A program made the position numbers and the translations under genes. Shown one piece after another: positions 1 through 8,530 of a DNA stretch of 64,000 nucleotides. Source of the DNA: Mesorhizobium neociceri. GTDB taxonomy: Bacteria > Pseudomonadota > Alphaproteobacteria > Rhizobiales > Rhizobiaceae. The notes beneath the pieces are model-generated. The model worked only from the letters and a program-made list of their open reading frames with translations. It was not told the origin of the DNA and searched no databases. Positions within the stretch are counted from its first letter, which is position 1. Every line of letters begins with the position of its first letter. The stretch spans positions 1 to 64,000 of the forward strand of contig NZ_JACDTY010000016.1 in the NCBI RefSeq assembly GCF_013520985.1, in the 5' to 3' direction.

Positions 1-122
1 TCGCGAAGATCATTGGAAAGAGGTCGGGTCATCAGATGCTGGCCTCCACTCCAGCCAGCATCTTGAATCACAAAACCGACAAATCGGGAATCCCCTTCGA
101 TTCCATCAAGTCGTGAACCGCT

Positions 123-371
123 CTAGAGTGCCGGCTTGTCACGCCGGAGGTCGCGGGCTCGAGCCCCACTCGCACCATTTCCCTCGACGCCTTCCGATTC
201 CCGCCTGTAGATCAGGCGGACGACGAGGCCGATGTATCCAAGCTGAAGAATAGCCATTGCAAGAACAGCCCAACCGAGGGCCTTCCAGACGGAGCCCGTT
301 GCCATGTCGGCCCAGATCGCAACGATGAACGACGTTGCGAACATGCCCACCAGAAATTGCGGAAAATACAT
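123..371 (-). CDS. Small membrane protein, ExoX/PsiA-like exopolysaccharide production repressor family
   Basis: 82 residues with two hydrophobic segments: about 5-20 (FLVGMFATSFIVAIWA) and about 30-53 (ALGWAVLAMAILQLGYIGLV), with TGSVWKAL between them. This architecture and the TGS-W motif recall the short ExoX/PsiA proteins that lower exopolysaccharide synthesis in rhizobia by acting at the inner membrane. The identification is by recollection of the family. The last 18 or so residues are encoded antisense to the tRNA-Asp remnant and the stop codon sits at its edge, so the native C-terminus may have been replaced. The nearest polysaccharide genes are some 35 kb away. Confidence 0.5.
   Translation of the reverse strand: MYFPQFLVGMFATSFIVAIWADMATGSVWKALGWAVLAMAILQLGYIGLVVRLIYRRESEGVEGNGASGARARDLRRDKPAL
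124..177 (+). pseudogene. tRNA-Asp 3' remnant (possible old attachment site)
   Basis: From the end of the D arm to the 3' end this reads as a tRNA-Asp. The anticodon stem CCGGC (131-135) pairs with GCCGG (143-147) around loop TTGTCAC, giving anticodon GTC at 138-140. It is not an intact gene. No 5' acceptor strand lies upstream, the T-stem/acceptor junction lacks about three bases compared with the usual rhizobial tRNA-Asp, and T54 is C. A 3' tRNA fragment is the classical scar of integrase-mediated insertion, but no integrase is visible in the window. The scar reading is inference; the fragment itself is plain in the sequence. Confidence 0.7.
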
Positions 372-657
372 AATGGCCCAGCACCCAATGTTTCGGCGAT
401 TCAGGCGGCTTTCAAATCGGCAGCTGAAGAGCCCACCGCTTCATTTTGAGAAGCGGCGGGCCCCAATCGCCCCCCGGCTCGCCAGGAGCGATGGATGCCC
501 CCGGCATTGCTGACAGTGCAATTGCGGTGCCAGACCTATTGACCCATTACGGGCCACCTGTGTCGATGACGCAAGACGGGCTTGCCGAATTACATTACCT
601 GTTGCTAATGTGCCACCTTGGTCGGAAGGGACCAAAGTGGAGAGGTTGTCGGCAGGC

Positions 658-1020
658 ATGTTGGCCGCGATGCTGGTAGCGTCGGCAGGGCGATGTTGGT
701 CCGAGGACAGCCATAAGCCGATCTCCGAAGAAGCGTTGAGAACGGTCAGCGCCGAGATGTATTCCGACATTCTGGCCCAGGAATGCCTGCATGGACGACG
801 CTACCCGCAAAGCCGGATCGAGAACGGTTTCAAAAGGCACTTCGAGGAAATGAGGCTGCAGCTGGTCGCGAGTGGATATACCATCGTGCCCAAATCGAAC
901 GAGAACAGCGCACTCTGGACACGTTCGCAGATGGCGTTTGACACGAAGCGGCGGCTTGGCCTCCAGCGCCAACTCGGCTGCCTTGGCGCATACTGGCTAG
1001 ACGACAATCGGGACTGGTGA
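658..1020 (+). CDS. Secreted hypothetical protein
   Basis: 120 residues from the ATG at 658. An earlier in-frame ATG at 610 would put charged residues before the hydrophobic stretch, so I prefer 658, which opens directly with a signal-peptide-like segment (MLAAMLVASAGRCWS). The mature part is polar with three cysteines and no motif I recognise. It ends about 20 bp before the convergent ribokinase gene. Nothing in the context suggests a function. The region 372-657 upstream has no convincing gene. Confidence 0.5.
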   Translation: MLAAMLVASAGRCWSEDSHKPISEEALRTVSAEMYSDILAQECLHGRRYPQSRIENGFKRHFEEMRLQLVASGYTIVPKSNENSALWTRSQMAFDTKRRLGLQRQLGCLGAYWLDDNRDW

Positions 1021-1041
1021 GGCCGTGCAAGAACTGCGGCC

Positions 1042-1971
1042 TCAACCCCTTGCCAGCAGCGCCTCGACCTCCTGCAACGTCGGCATGGACGGCGCCGTGC
1101 CGGGCCGGGTCACCGAAATGCCGGCGACGGCGCAAGCAAAGCGGACCGCTTGCAACGGTTCCACGCCTTTGGCGAGGGCTGCGGCCAGCCCGCCATTGAA
1201 GGCATCGCCTGCACCGGTGGTTTCGACCACCGGGCCGGCACTGACCACGGGAACATGGTCGGAACGGTTCGCCGTATGCAGCAGCGCGCCTTTTTCGCCG
1301 AGCGTGATGATGACCGAGCCGACGCCCTTCCCAAGCAGGCTGTCGGCGGCGCGGCGGGCGTCGTCGATGGAGGCAACCTTGATGCCGGTCAGTTCCTCGG
1401 CCTCGGTCTCGTTGGGCGTGACATAGTCGCAAAGCGTGTAGATGCGGTCTGGCAGCTTTGCCGCCGGCGCCGGGTTGAGGATGGTGGTCACCCCTGCCCC
1501 GCGTGCGATCTCGAGGGCGCGCAGTGCAGCGTCGATCGGCTGTTCGACCTGGGTGACGAAGACGCCGGCGCTGCCAATCAGGCCCGCATTGGCTTCGATG
1601 TCGGTGGGCGAGATGAGCATGGCCGCACCTGGGCTGACGATGATGGCGTTGTTGCCGGTGGTCTCCTCGATGAAGATATAGGCGGCACCGGTATAGCTCT
1701 GCGGCGTGTCGATGACGGCTGATTTCACGCCGGCATCTTTCCAGGTCGCTTTGGCCATGTCGGCGAAAGCATCGACGCCGAGCCGCGTCAGAAAGGTGAT
1801 GTCGGCGCCAAGCTTGCCGGCCGCTACAGCCTGGTTCGAGCCTTTGCCGCCCGGCCCCAGCTTGAAGGAATTACCAAGGATTGTCTCGCCCATGCGCGGC
1901 TGGCGATCGGCGCGATAGGCGGTGTCGGCGACAAAGACGCCCAATATGACGACAGGCTTGCCGGACGCCAT
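1042..1971 (-). CDS. rbsK: Ribokinase (PfkB family)
   Basis: 309 residues from the ATG at 1971, 4 bp after the stop of the upstream mutarotase gene. It phosphorylates D-ribose, or a related sugar, with ATP in the cytoplasm. Family marks are the N-terminal GPGGKGSNQAVAA motif for sugar binding and the C-terminal signature VETTGAGDAFNGG, whose Asp is the catalytic base and whose GAGD forms the anion hole. NPAP and TPNETEAEEL are typical ribokinase segments. It is last in a minus-strand operon with a FucU/RbsD mutarotase and an ABC ATPase, so the substrate is probably the sugar that transporter imports. The exact sugar cannot be read from the sequence. Confidence 0.9.
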   Translation of the reverse strand: MASGKPVVILGVFVADTAYRADRQPRMGETILGNSFKLGPGGKGSNQAVAAGKLGADITFLTRLGVDAFADMAKATWKDAGVKSAVIDTPQSYTGAAYIFIEETTGNNAIIVSPGAAMLISPTDIEANAGLIGSAGVFVTQVEQPIDAALRALEIARGAGVTTILNPAPAAKLPDRIYTLCDYVTPNETEAEELTGIKVASIDDARRAADSLLGKGVGSVIITLGEKGALLHTANRSDHVPVVSAGPVVETTGAGDAFNGGLAAALAKGVEPLQAVRFACAVAGISVTRPGTAPSMPTLQEVEALLARG

Positions 1972-1975
1972 CGGG

Positions 1976-2428
1976 CTACTCCGCATCCGGCGGCACGACG
2001 CCCTTGCGGAAGGCAAAGCAGCCATAGAAGCGACGCTCGCCGGTCTGGATGACGCAATAGGCCTTCTTGGCGCGTTCGTAGAAGGCGTAGCGCTCGACAG
2101 AAATCATCGGCCAGGCCTTGCCTTCGGCCGCATCAATCTGTTTCTGCACCTCTTTTTGCACCGGAGGGATCTCGGCTGGCTTGCCGACGATCTCCATGCG
2201 CGCGGCAGAGTCGTCCACAAAGGTGTCCAGCGGATAGAGCGACAGCACCGCCTTGACCACGTCGGCGGCCGGCGCATCGATGCGCAGCAGTCTGCCGAGC
2301 ACGGTCTGGCGCGCCACCGAATCGGCGGGGAAATTGGTGTCGGCGATGATCAGATCGTCGCCGTGGCCCATGGCCCTGAGCGCCTGGAGCACATCGGCGT
2401 TCAGCAACGGGTTGATCCCTTTGAGCAT
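1976..2428 (-). CDS. RbsD/FucU family sugar mutarotase
   Basis: 150 residues from the ATG at 2428 (MLKGINPLL); five earlier codons are an unlikely extension. RbsD/FucU proteins interconvert the anomers of ribose or fucose so that the kinase receives the right form. The N-terminal MLKGINPLL-ADVL-ALRAMGHGDD segment and the later YAFYERAKKAYCVIQTGERRFYG segment are diagnostic, with the latter closer to FucU than RbsD. It sits between the ATPase gene (44 bp upstream) and ribokinase. The FucU-like sequence beside a ribokinase leaves the sugar open: ribose, fucose or another pentose or deoxyhexose. Confidence 0.85.
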   Translation of the reverse strand: MLKGINPLLNADVLQALRAMGHGDDLIIADTNFPADSVARQTVLGRLLRIDAPAADVVKAVLSLYPLDTFVDDSAARMEIVGKPAEIPPVQKEVQKQIDAAEGKAWPMISVERYAFYERAKKAYCVIQTGERRFYGCFAFRKGVVPPDAE

Positions 2429-2472
2429 GGCAGTCCTCGTCAAGCAGGTTTGGTCAAAAGTCGGTTGGAAAA

Positions 2473-3525
2473 TCAGAGCCGGTTGCCGGTCTCGGCGTCG
2501 AAGAGATGGACCTGGTCGAGGCGCGGCTTGAGATTGAGCATGTCGCCCGGCTTGAAGTCGTGGCGCTCGCGAAACAGCGCCACCATCTCGCCGTCACCGA
2601 AGCGCAGGAACACCAGCGTTTCGGAGCCGGTCGGCTCCACCACCGAGATCTTCGCCGGCACCCCGTCGGGATGTATTTCGAGATGCTCGGGCCGCACGCC
2701 ATAGACGACGGCCTGGCCCTCCTTGGCGGCGCTGCCGGCAGCGATCGGGAACAGCGTGCCCGCTATCTCGACCTTGTCGCCCTTCCGCACCACGCCCTTG
2801 AGCAGGTTCATCGACGGCGAGCCGATGAAGCCGGCGACAAACAGATTGGCCGGCCGGTCGAACAATTCCAGCGGCGCGCCGACCTGCTCGATGCGGCCAT
2901 CACGCATGACGACGATCTTGTCAGCCATGGTCATGGCCTCGATCTGGTCGTGGGTGACGTAGATGGTGGTGGTCTTCAGCCGCTGGTGCAGTTCCTTGAT
3001 CTCGGTGCGCATCTGCACGCGCAACTTGGCGTCTAGATTGGACAGCGGCTCGTCGAACAGGAACACTTGCGGGTTGCGCACGATGGCGCGGCCCATGGCG
3101 ACGCGCTGGCGCTGGCCGCCGGAGAGCTGGCGCGGATAGCGCTTCAGGTAGGGATTGAGGTCGAGGATGTCGGCGGCGCGCTTGACCCGCTCGGCGACCA
3201 CGGCCGGGTCGGTGCCGCGCAGCTTCAGCGCGAAGGCCATGTTCTGCTCCACCGTCTTGTGCGGATAGAGCGCATAGTTCTGGAACACCATGGCGATGTC
3301 GCGCTTGGCCGGCGGCAGATTGTTGACGATGCGCTCACCGATGGCGATGGTGCCGCCCGAAACTGTTTCCAGCCCCGCCACCATTCTGAGCAGCGTGGAC
3401 TTGCCGCAGCCCGACGGACCGACCAGAACCACAAACTGGCCATCGGCGATATCGACGCTGACATCGTGCAGGACCTTGACGGTTCCGAACGCCTTGGCCA
3501 CATTGCTGATCGTGACTTGAGCCAT
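2473..3525 (-). CDS. Sugar ABC transporter ATP-binding protein (MalK/UgpC type)
   Basis: 350 residues from the ATG at 3525, which follows a strong purine-rich ribosome site; an in-frame start 51 bp further upstream lacks one. It powers sugar import at the inner membrane. Walker A is GPSGCGKST at residues 36-44, the signature is LSGGQRQRVAMGRA, Walker B is VFLFDEPLSNLD and the H-loop is YVTHDQ. A C-terminal TOBE/OB domain from about residue 240 (YGVRPEHLEI) marks the CUT1 MalK/UgpC group. It is transcribed away from the binding protein and permeases at 3797-7613, which must supply the rest of the transporter. Confidence 0.93.
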   Translation of the reverse strand: MAQVTISNVAKAFGTVKVLHDVSVDIADGQFVVLVGPSGCGKSTLLRMVAGLETVSGGTIAIGERIVNNLPPAKRDIAMVFQNYALYPHKTVEQNMAFALKLRGTDPAVVAERVKRAADILDLNPYLKRYPRQLSGGQRQRVAMGRAIVRNPQVFLFDEPLSNLDAKLRVQMRTEIKELHQRLKTTTIYVTHDQIEAMTMADKIVVMRDGRIEQVGAPLELFDRPANLFVAGFIGSPSMNLLKGVVRKGDKVEIAGTLFPIAAGSAAKEGQAVVYGVRPEHLEIHPDGVPAKISVVEPTGSETLVFLRFGDGEMVALFRERHDFKPGDMLNLKPRLDQVHLFDAETGNRL

Positions 3526-3608
3526 CGTCCCCCCTTTCCTCGCGGTGAAGCTAGCCATTGCCAACGGCAAGGGCAAGTCAGTATCTTATAGATAAAAAGG
3601 CATTCGTG

Positions 3609-3637
3609 TTGACAAGGTAATCGATTACGCGAATAGT
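3609..3637 (+). promoter_or_regulatory. Sigma70-like promoter with embedded LacI-type operator
   Basis: TTGACA at 3609-3614 is followed after 17 bp by AATAGT at 3632-3637 (4 of 6 match to -10). The spacer holds the perfect 12-bp palindrome GTAATCGATTAC (3617-3628), whose central CG and AT-rich arms look like a LacI/GalR-family operator. A repressor bound there would block the plus-strand transporter genes. A weaker minus-strand promoter can be drawn with TTGTCA at 3615-3610 and TATAAG at 3590-3585 (19 bp spacing), so one site could govern both directions. No LacI-family gene lies in the window. Confidence 0.5.
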
Positions 3638-3796
3638 GGCGAGTGCCAGTCCGACAGTCGGATTTTTTGCCGAAAATCGGAGCTTCAGGCGACGCAGGGT
3701 GGGGTCCCACGTCCCCGTATGATAAAGGAGAACCGCCGACGTTTCGGCGTCCGAGGATTGGCATTTCAATTCACGACTGTGTTCTGGGAGGAATAA

Positions 3797-5473
3797 ATGA
3801 GAGTCGGTCTGTACGAAAAACTCGTCCGCGCGGGTGCAACCCGGCGTGACATTCTCAAAGGCGCGGCCTCGATGGCCGCAATCGCCGCAGCATCGGGCGC
3901 CGGGCTCGGCGCCTTCACGCGCCCGGCTGCCGCCGCCAGCGAGTTGCGCTCCAAAATCCTGCAGATCCCCGGCGTCGGCAAGGGCCAGCCGACGGATTCC
4001 GACTTCCAGAAGGTCGGCGAACTCTGCCTCGAAGCCACCAAGGCCAACGTCAAGGAAGGCGAATTCGCCGGCGTCGAGCTCTCCTTCATGGGCCTCAACA
4101 ACCAGAACCTGCACAATGTGCTTTTCCGCGGTTTCCTGAAGCCGTGGGAGGCTTATACGGGCGCCAAGATCAACTGGATCGATCTTGCACAGGCGGACTA
4201 CAATCCGCGCCTGCAACAGGCCATCGCAACGAACACAATCGACTTTGATATCGTCGAGATGGGCGCTCCCTTCGAAGGCGACGTATGCGGCAAGGGCCTG
4301 ACCTCCGAGATGCCCGACTGGGTCAGGAAGCAGATCGATATGGACGATCTGGTGGCCTATCTGAAGCCGCCGGTCGGCACCTGGAACGGCAAGCAATATC
4401 GCGTGACGGTCGACGGAGACGCGCACAACTTCAACTACCGCACCGACGTGTTCTCCGACTCTGATCTTGCAGCGGCCTGGAAAGCCGATACCGGCGACAA
4501 GGCGGGCCTGACGGAATGGGGCGTGCCGAAGACCTGGCAGCAGGTGCAGGCAGTGACCAAGTTCCTCAAGGGCAAGCAGATGAAGGGCCAGGACGTGTAT
4601 GGCTACCTCGACGCGCCCAAGGCCTGGGGCGGTTTCGGCTTCTATTTCCTCGGCAGCCGCGCCAGTGCCTATGCCAAGCACCCTGATGACAAGGCCTGGC
4701 TGTTCGACGCCGACACGATGAAGCCGCGCGTCAATAACCCTGCCTGGGTGCGGGCAATCCAGGACGTGATCGACGCGCTGCCTTCCGAACCGCAAGATCA
4801 AATCAACGCCGACCCGAACCAGACCTGTTTCTCCCAATTCCTGGGTGGCACTGGTTCGATGCTGGCTTGGTGGGGAGATGCTGGCTCGAATGCGAAGACT
4901 AACGACTCCTCGGTCGTCGGGGACGTCACAGGCTTCTCGATCCTGCCAGGCTCTGACGATGTCTATAATTCGAAGACAGGCGCCTGGGACAAGCTCGCCA
5001 GCGGCCCGAACTATGCGCCGAACTGCGCCTATCTCGGCTGGGGCGTCTATGTCATGGCCCGCGTCGATAGCGACGAGAAGAAGAAAAAGGCAGCCTGGTC
5101 GGCAGCAGCCCATCTCGGCGGCAAGGACCTGTCGCTTTGGTGCGCAGCGTATCCCTCGGGCTTCCAGCCTTACCGCAACAGCCATTTCGATATTCCGGAG
5201 TGGGTGGCGGCCGGCTACGACGAGGCGTTCATCACCTCGTATCTCAAGTCGGAAGCCGACAGCTACAACCACCCGAACGCGGCGATCGAGCCGCGCATCC
5301 CCGGCATCTTCCAGTACTATTCCGCTGCCGAGGACATTCTGGCCAACACATTCGCCGGCAAGATGAAGGCCCAGGAAGGCGCCGACGCCATTGCCGCGGC
5401 CTGGGAGAAGCTGACCGACCAGATCGGCCGCGAAAACCAGGTCAAGCTCTACAAGGCCTCGCTCGGCATGTAG
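3797..5473 (+). CDS. ABC transporter extracellular sugar-binding protein with Tat signal
   Basis: 558 residues, preceded by GGGAGGAATAA. The N-terminus has a twin-arginine signal (TRRDILKGAA followed by an alanine-rich hydrophobic stretch ending AAAAS), so it is probably exported folded and acts in the periplasm. The length and the FMGLNNQNLHNVLFRGFL region fit the large CUT1 solute-binding proteins (cluster 1, SBP_bac_1). Tandem permease genes follow, and the ATPase, mutarotase and kinase are divergent. A 97-bp gap with GC-rich inverted sequence lies before the first permease, as often seen where binding-protein mRNA is more abundant. Confidence 0.88.
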   Translation: MRVGLYEKLVRAGATRRDILKGAASMAAIAAASGAGLGAFTRPAAAASELRSKILQIPGVGKGQPTDSDFQKVGELCLEATKANVKEGEFAGVELSFMGLNNQNLHNVLFRGFLKPWEAYTGAKINWIDLAQADYNPRLQQAIATNTIDFDIVEMGAPFEGDVCGKGLTSEMPDWVRKQIDMDDLVAYLKPPVGTWNGKQYRVTVDGDAHNFNYRTDVFSDSDLAAAWKADTGDKAGLTEWGVPKTWQQVQAVTKFLKGKQMKGQDVYGYLDAPKAWGGFGFYFLGSRASAYAKHPDDKAWLFDADTMKPRVNNPAWVRAIQDVIDALPSEPQDQINADPNQTCFSQFLGGTGSMLAWWGDAGSNAKTNDSSVVGDVTGFSILPGSDDVYNSKTGAWDKLASGPNYAPNCAYLGWGVYVMARVDSDEKKKKAAWSAAAHLGGKDLSLWCAAYPSGFQPYRNSHFDIPEWVAAGYDEAFITSYLKSEADSYNHPNAAIEPRIPGIFQYYSAAEDILANTFAGKMKAQEGADAIAAAWEKLTDQIGRENQVKLYKASLGM

Positions 5474-5570
5474 GCTTATCCTATGGTGACAACAGGTTCG
5501 GCGGTGCAAGCCGCCGGACCTGACCGGCTCGGGCCGGTCGCAAGTTTAGTTTTTAGACGGACGGGGACGC

Positions 5571-6686
5571 GTGGCTGACCAGACCACCAATGCATGGCCG
5601 GCAAACACCGGTCCAGCCGATCTGATCTCGCCAGGCCGCAAGCGGGCGGGTTTTGCCCTGATGGCCGCCGCCACGCTTGGCCTTCTGGCGGTGATCGCGC
5701 TGGAGATCCTCTACAAGAGTGAAGTCACCACGCTTGGTTTCGAGACCTGGCGCCCCATCGTCTACGCCTATGTGTTGTGGGGCGTGGCGCTCGGCGTCGG
5801 CCAGGTGCTGACGCGCGGCGAGGACGGCCAGCGCGCGCTGTTCCTGCTCCCGGCGCTGCTGTTCACCATCGCCATGGTGATCTTCCCGACGCTGTTCGGC
5901 TTCTACATCGCGCTGACCGACTGGAACCTCTCGTCCTTCTCCGGGCGAAAATTCAACGGTCTCGACAATTTCTGGCAGATGCTGGCCGATCCCTACTACC
6001 GCAACGCGCTGTTCAACATGGTGCTCTATGTGCTCGCCGTGCTGGTCGAGTATGTCATTGCCTTCGGCCTGGCACTGCTGCTCAACGCGCAGATCCGGGC
6101 GCGCAAATTCTTCCGTGTCGTCTTCCTGTTGCCGCTGATGCTGTCGCCGGTCGCAGTGTCGTGGATGATCGGCAAATCGCTGATGGAGTATCGCTTCGGG
6201 CCGGCGGCGACGCTGGCGCGCCATCTCGGCTGGGAAAACCCCGCCTTCTTCTCCAACCCGATCACCGCCCGCATCTCGATCATGGTGCTCGACGCCTGGA
6301 CCTTCATCCCGTTCATGATGATCATGCTGCTTGCCGGCCTGCAGGCGATGTCGCGCGACGTGCTGGAGGCGGCGCGCGTCGATGGCGCCACGACCTGGCA
6401 GACTTTCTGGCAGGTCACCTTCCCGCTGATGCTGCCGGTGTCGGTGACGGCGATGATCCTGCGCATCATCTTCAAGCTGAAGCTTGCCGACATCATCATC
6501 ACCGTCACCTCGGGTGGGCCCGGTGGCGCCACGGATTCGGTGTCGAGCTTCATCTACCGCGAATATCGCGACCGTTCGAATGTCGGCTACGGCACCATGC
6601 TGGCGATGGCCTATCTCGTCATCATCGTCGTGTTCGTGACCTGGCTGTTGAAATTCGCCAACCGCTTCGTGCGCAACGTGAACTGA
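5571..6686 (+). CDS. Sugar ABC transporter permease (MalF/UgpA type)
   Basis: 371 residues from a GTG start. There are about eight membrane segments, and the binding-protein-dependent transport signature for ATPase coupling is near residue 260 (EAARVDGATTWQTFWQVTFP). The extra N-terminal membrane pair before the conserved LFLLPALLF segment is typical of the MalF/UgpA half. It sits 9 bp upstream of its partner permease and forms the inner-membrane channel with it. Confidence 0.92.
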   Translation: MADQTTNAWPANTGPADLISPGRKRAGFALMAAATLGLLAVIALEILYKSEVTTLGFETWRPIVYAYVLWGVALGVGQVLTRGEDGQRALFLLPALLFTIAMVIFPTLFGFYIALTDWNLSSFSGRKFNGLDNFWQMLADPYYRNALFNMVLYVLAVLVEYVIAFGLALLLNAQIRARKFFRVVFLLPLMLSPVAVSWMIGKSLMEYRFGPAATLARHLGWENPAFFSNPITARISIMVLDAWTFIPFMMIMLLAGLQAMSRDVLEAARVDGATTWQTFWQVTFPLMLPVSVTAMILRIIFKLKLADIIITVTSGGPGGATDSVSSFIYREYRDRSNVGYGTMLAMAYLVIIVVFVTWLLKFANRFVRNVN

Positions 6687-6695
6687 CGGGGGAGC

Positions 6696-7613
6696 ATGAG
6701 CGTCCAGACCACCGATTATGTCGCTTCGGAAATCCGCTCGCCGGTGGGCTTCCTGGCCAATCGCGTGTTCATCTATGGCGCGCTGGCGTTCTGGGCCTTC
6801 ATCTGCCTGTTTCCGATCTACTGGACGATCTCGACCTCGTTCAAGACGGCCGTGGACGTCACCCAGGGCCATCTCATCCCGTTCGTCGACTTCCAGCCGG
6901 ACTGGAAGGGCTGGCGCTCGCTCGGCCTGTCACCGGATTCGATCTTCCAGACCTCGACGGTGCGCGAGGAATTCTTCAAGCGCTTCATGAATTCGGTCAT
7001 CACCTCGGTCGGCGCGTCGAGCCTCGCCATCGTCATCGGCAGTCTCGCCGCCTATGGGCTGACCCGGTATCGCTATCAGTTCGCCTGGTTCAAGAACGAG
7101 GACATTTCTTTCTTCTTCCTGTCGCAGCTGATCCTGCCGCCGGTGGTGCTCGCCCTGCCCTTCCTGGTGCTCTACCGCGAGGTCGGCCTGCTCGACACCC
7201 GCATCGGCCTGATCCTGCTCTACACGCTGATGGTGCTGCCGATCGTCATCTGGATCATGCGCGACCAGTTCAACTCAATCCCCGTCGAGCTGGAGGAAGC
7301 AGCCCTGGTCGATGGCCTGTCGATCTGGGGCGCCTTCCTGCGCATCGTCATGCCGATCGCGCTGCCGGGCATGGTCGCCGCCTTCATCCTGGCAATGGTG
7401 CTGTGCTGGAACGAGTATTTCTTCGCGGCGCTGCTGACCTCGACCGACGCCAAGACCATTCCGGTGATGGTGGCGAGCCAGACCGGCTCGCAAGGCATCA
7501 ACTGGTGGTCAATGGCGGCGCTTGCTACGGCGGCAATCGCGCCGCTGGCGGTGATCGGGATTGCTCTGGAGCGGTATTTGATCATGGGCATGACGGCTGG
7601 GGCGGTGAAGTAG
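6696..7613 (+). CDS. Sugar ABC transporter permease (MalG/UgpE type)
   Basis: 305 residues, six predicted membrane segments. The EAA loop EEAALVDGLSIWGAFLRIVM is the contact site for the MalK-like ATPase. The N-terminal IYGALAFWAFICLFPIYWTI segment and the overall size match the MalG/UgpE half of CUT1 transporters. It pairs with the preceding permease and ends the plus-strand transporter genes. A large palindromic repeat separates it from the convergent creatininase-family gene. Confidence 0.92.
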   Translation: MSVQTTDYVASEIRSPVGFLANRVFIYGALAFWAFICLFPIYWTISTSFKTAVDVTQGHLIPFVDFQPDWKGWRSLGLSPDSIFQTSTVREEFFKRFMNSVITSVGASSLAIVIGSLAAYGLTRYRYQFAWFKNEDISFFFLSQLILPPVVLALPFLVLYREVGLLDTRIGLILLYTLMVLPIVIWIMRDQFNSIPVELEEAALVDGLSIWGAFLRIVMPIALPGMVAAFILAMVLCWNEYFFAALLTSTDAKTIPVMVASQTGSQGINWWSMAALATAAIAPLAVIGIALERYLIMGMTAGAVK

Positions 7614-7623
7614 GGCGCCGTTT

Positions 7624-7771
7624 CCTTCTCCCCTTGTGGGAGAAGGTGGATCGGCGCGCAGCGCCGAGACGGATGAGGGGTGCTCCAGCGGAGTGAGACG
7701 TTGGCGTTCCCTGGAACACCCCTCATCCGACCGAGCTTCGCTCGGCCACCTTCTCCCACAAGGGGAGAAGG
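7624..7771. repeat. Intergenic palindromic element
   Basis: The 26 bases at 7624-7649 are the exact reverse complement of 7746-7771. Each arm can also fold alone through TTCTCCCC and GGGAGAAGG. The interior carries further partial complementarity (GGATGAGGGGT against ACCCCTCATCC). It fills the gap between two convergent genes and could act as a two-way terminator. Related elements occur at about 21313, 28011, 30081 and 41005 in this window. Confidence 0.85.
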
Positions 7772-7781
7772 GAAGAACCCC

Positions 7782-8525
7782 CTAACGCCCCAATATCGCC
7801 CGTAGGTGATCGAGGATCATCGCAACGCCCCTCTGCCCCAGCTCCGCCGAGGCCTCCTTGGCGCTCGCCGTATACCACCCGGTATTCTCGCCAAAACGGC
7901 CGGCATCGACCGCTTCCGGGCACAGCGCCAGCATCAGCGAGGTCTCGCCGATGCCGGCGTGGTCGAACGGGTACTTGCCGTTCATGGCGGCCGACATCAG
8001 CGGATGTACCTGCACCCAGTTGAAGAAATTTTCGCCCGCGGCGTGCCCAGCATAATAGTCGGCCATCTCGTTTGAGCCCCACCAGCCCTCGCCGCGCTGC
8101 TTTTCAAGGAAGCGGAAGATCGCCTGGCGGCCGGCGGTCTTGAAGGCGAGATCGGTCGGCATCCCGGCGACAAAATTCTCGGTCTGGTGGTGGATGATGG
8201 CGTGGATGTTGCGAAAGCCGATGCGCAGCAGGCTGTAGAACAGCTCTTCGCCGAACGGCGCCAGCTGATTGCCGCCGACTTGCACCGAGCCGCTGCCTTC
8301 GGGTGCCGCCACCGCATAGCTGGCCGCCCCGTAGTAAAAAGCCGGGAGGATGACGATGTCGGCCTGCTTTTCGTAGAGCTCCAGCGTCTTGATGACAGCC
8401 AGCGTGTCCATGCCGACGGCCATGTGTTCGCCGTGATATTCGAGCACGCCGAGCGGCAGCACGACCGGCCAGTTCTCGGCGATTGCCTTGCGGATCTGGT
8501 GCGGCAGCATCAATTCGTAGCGCAT
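7782..8525 (-). CDS. Creatininase family amidohydrolase
   Basis: 247 residues. The N-terminal segment VLPLGVLEYHGEHMAVGMDT is the creatininase-family metal-binding region (usually GS-E-HG-H-P-TD), with Glu, His and Asp ligands; AGIGETSLML supplies the later conserved Glu. Members hydrolyse creatinine or cyclic amides, and some act on formamides in cofactor or purine pathways, so the substrate is unknown. Its stop is near the palindrome at 7771, and the SIS gene lies 5 bp upstream on the same strand, so the two are probably co-transcribed. The sugar-transport context is unusual for this family. Confidence 0.8.
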   Translation of the reverse strand: MRYELMLPHQIRKAIAENWPVVLPLGVLEYHGEHMAVGMDTLAVIKTLELYEKQADIVILPAFYYGAASYAVAAPEGSGSVQVGGNQLAPFGEELFYSLLRIGFRNIHAIIHHQTENFVAGMPTDLAFKTAGRQAIFRFLEKQRGEGWWGSNEMADYYAGHAAGENFFNWVQVHPLMSAAMNGKYPFDHAGIGETSLMLALCPEAVDAGRFGENTGWYTASAKEASAELGQRGVAMILDHLRAILGR

Positions 8526-8530
8526 CGCGC

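Noticed and set aside
3578..5509. A 643-codon open frame on the minus strand
   Set aside because: It is antisense to the sugar-binding protein, which has a ribosome site, Tat signal and family sequence. The antisense product has no recognisable motif.
5777..7696. A 639-codon open frame spanning both sugar permease genes
   Set aside because: It is the alternative frame of two real permeases, with no membrane segments and arginine-rich composition.
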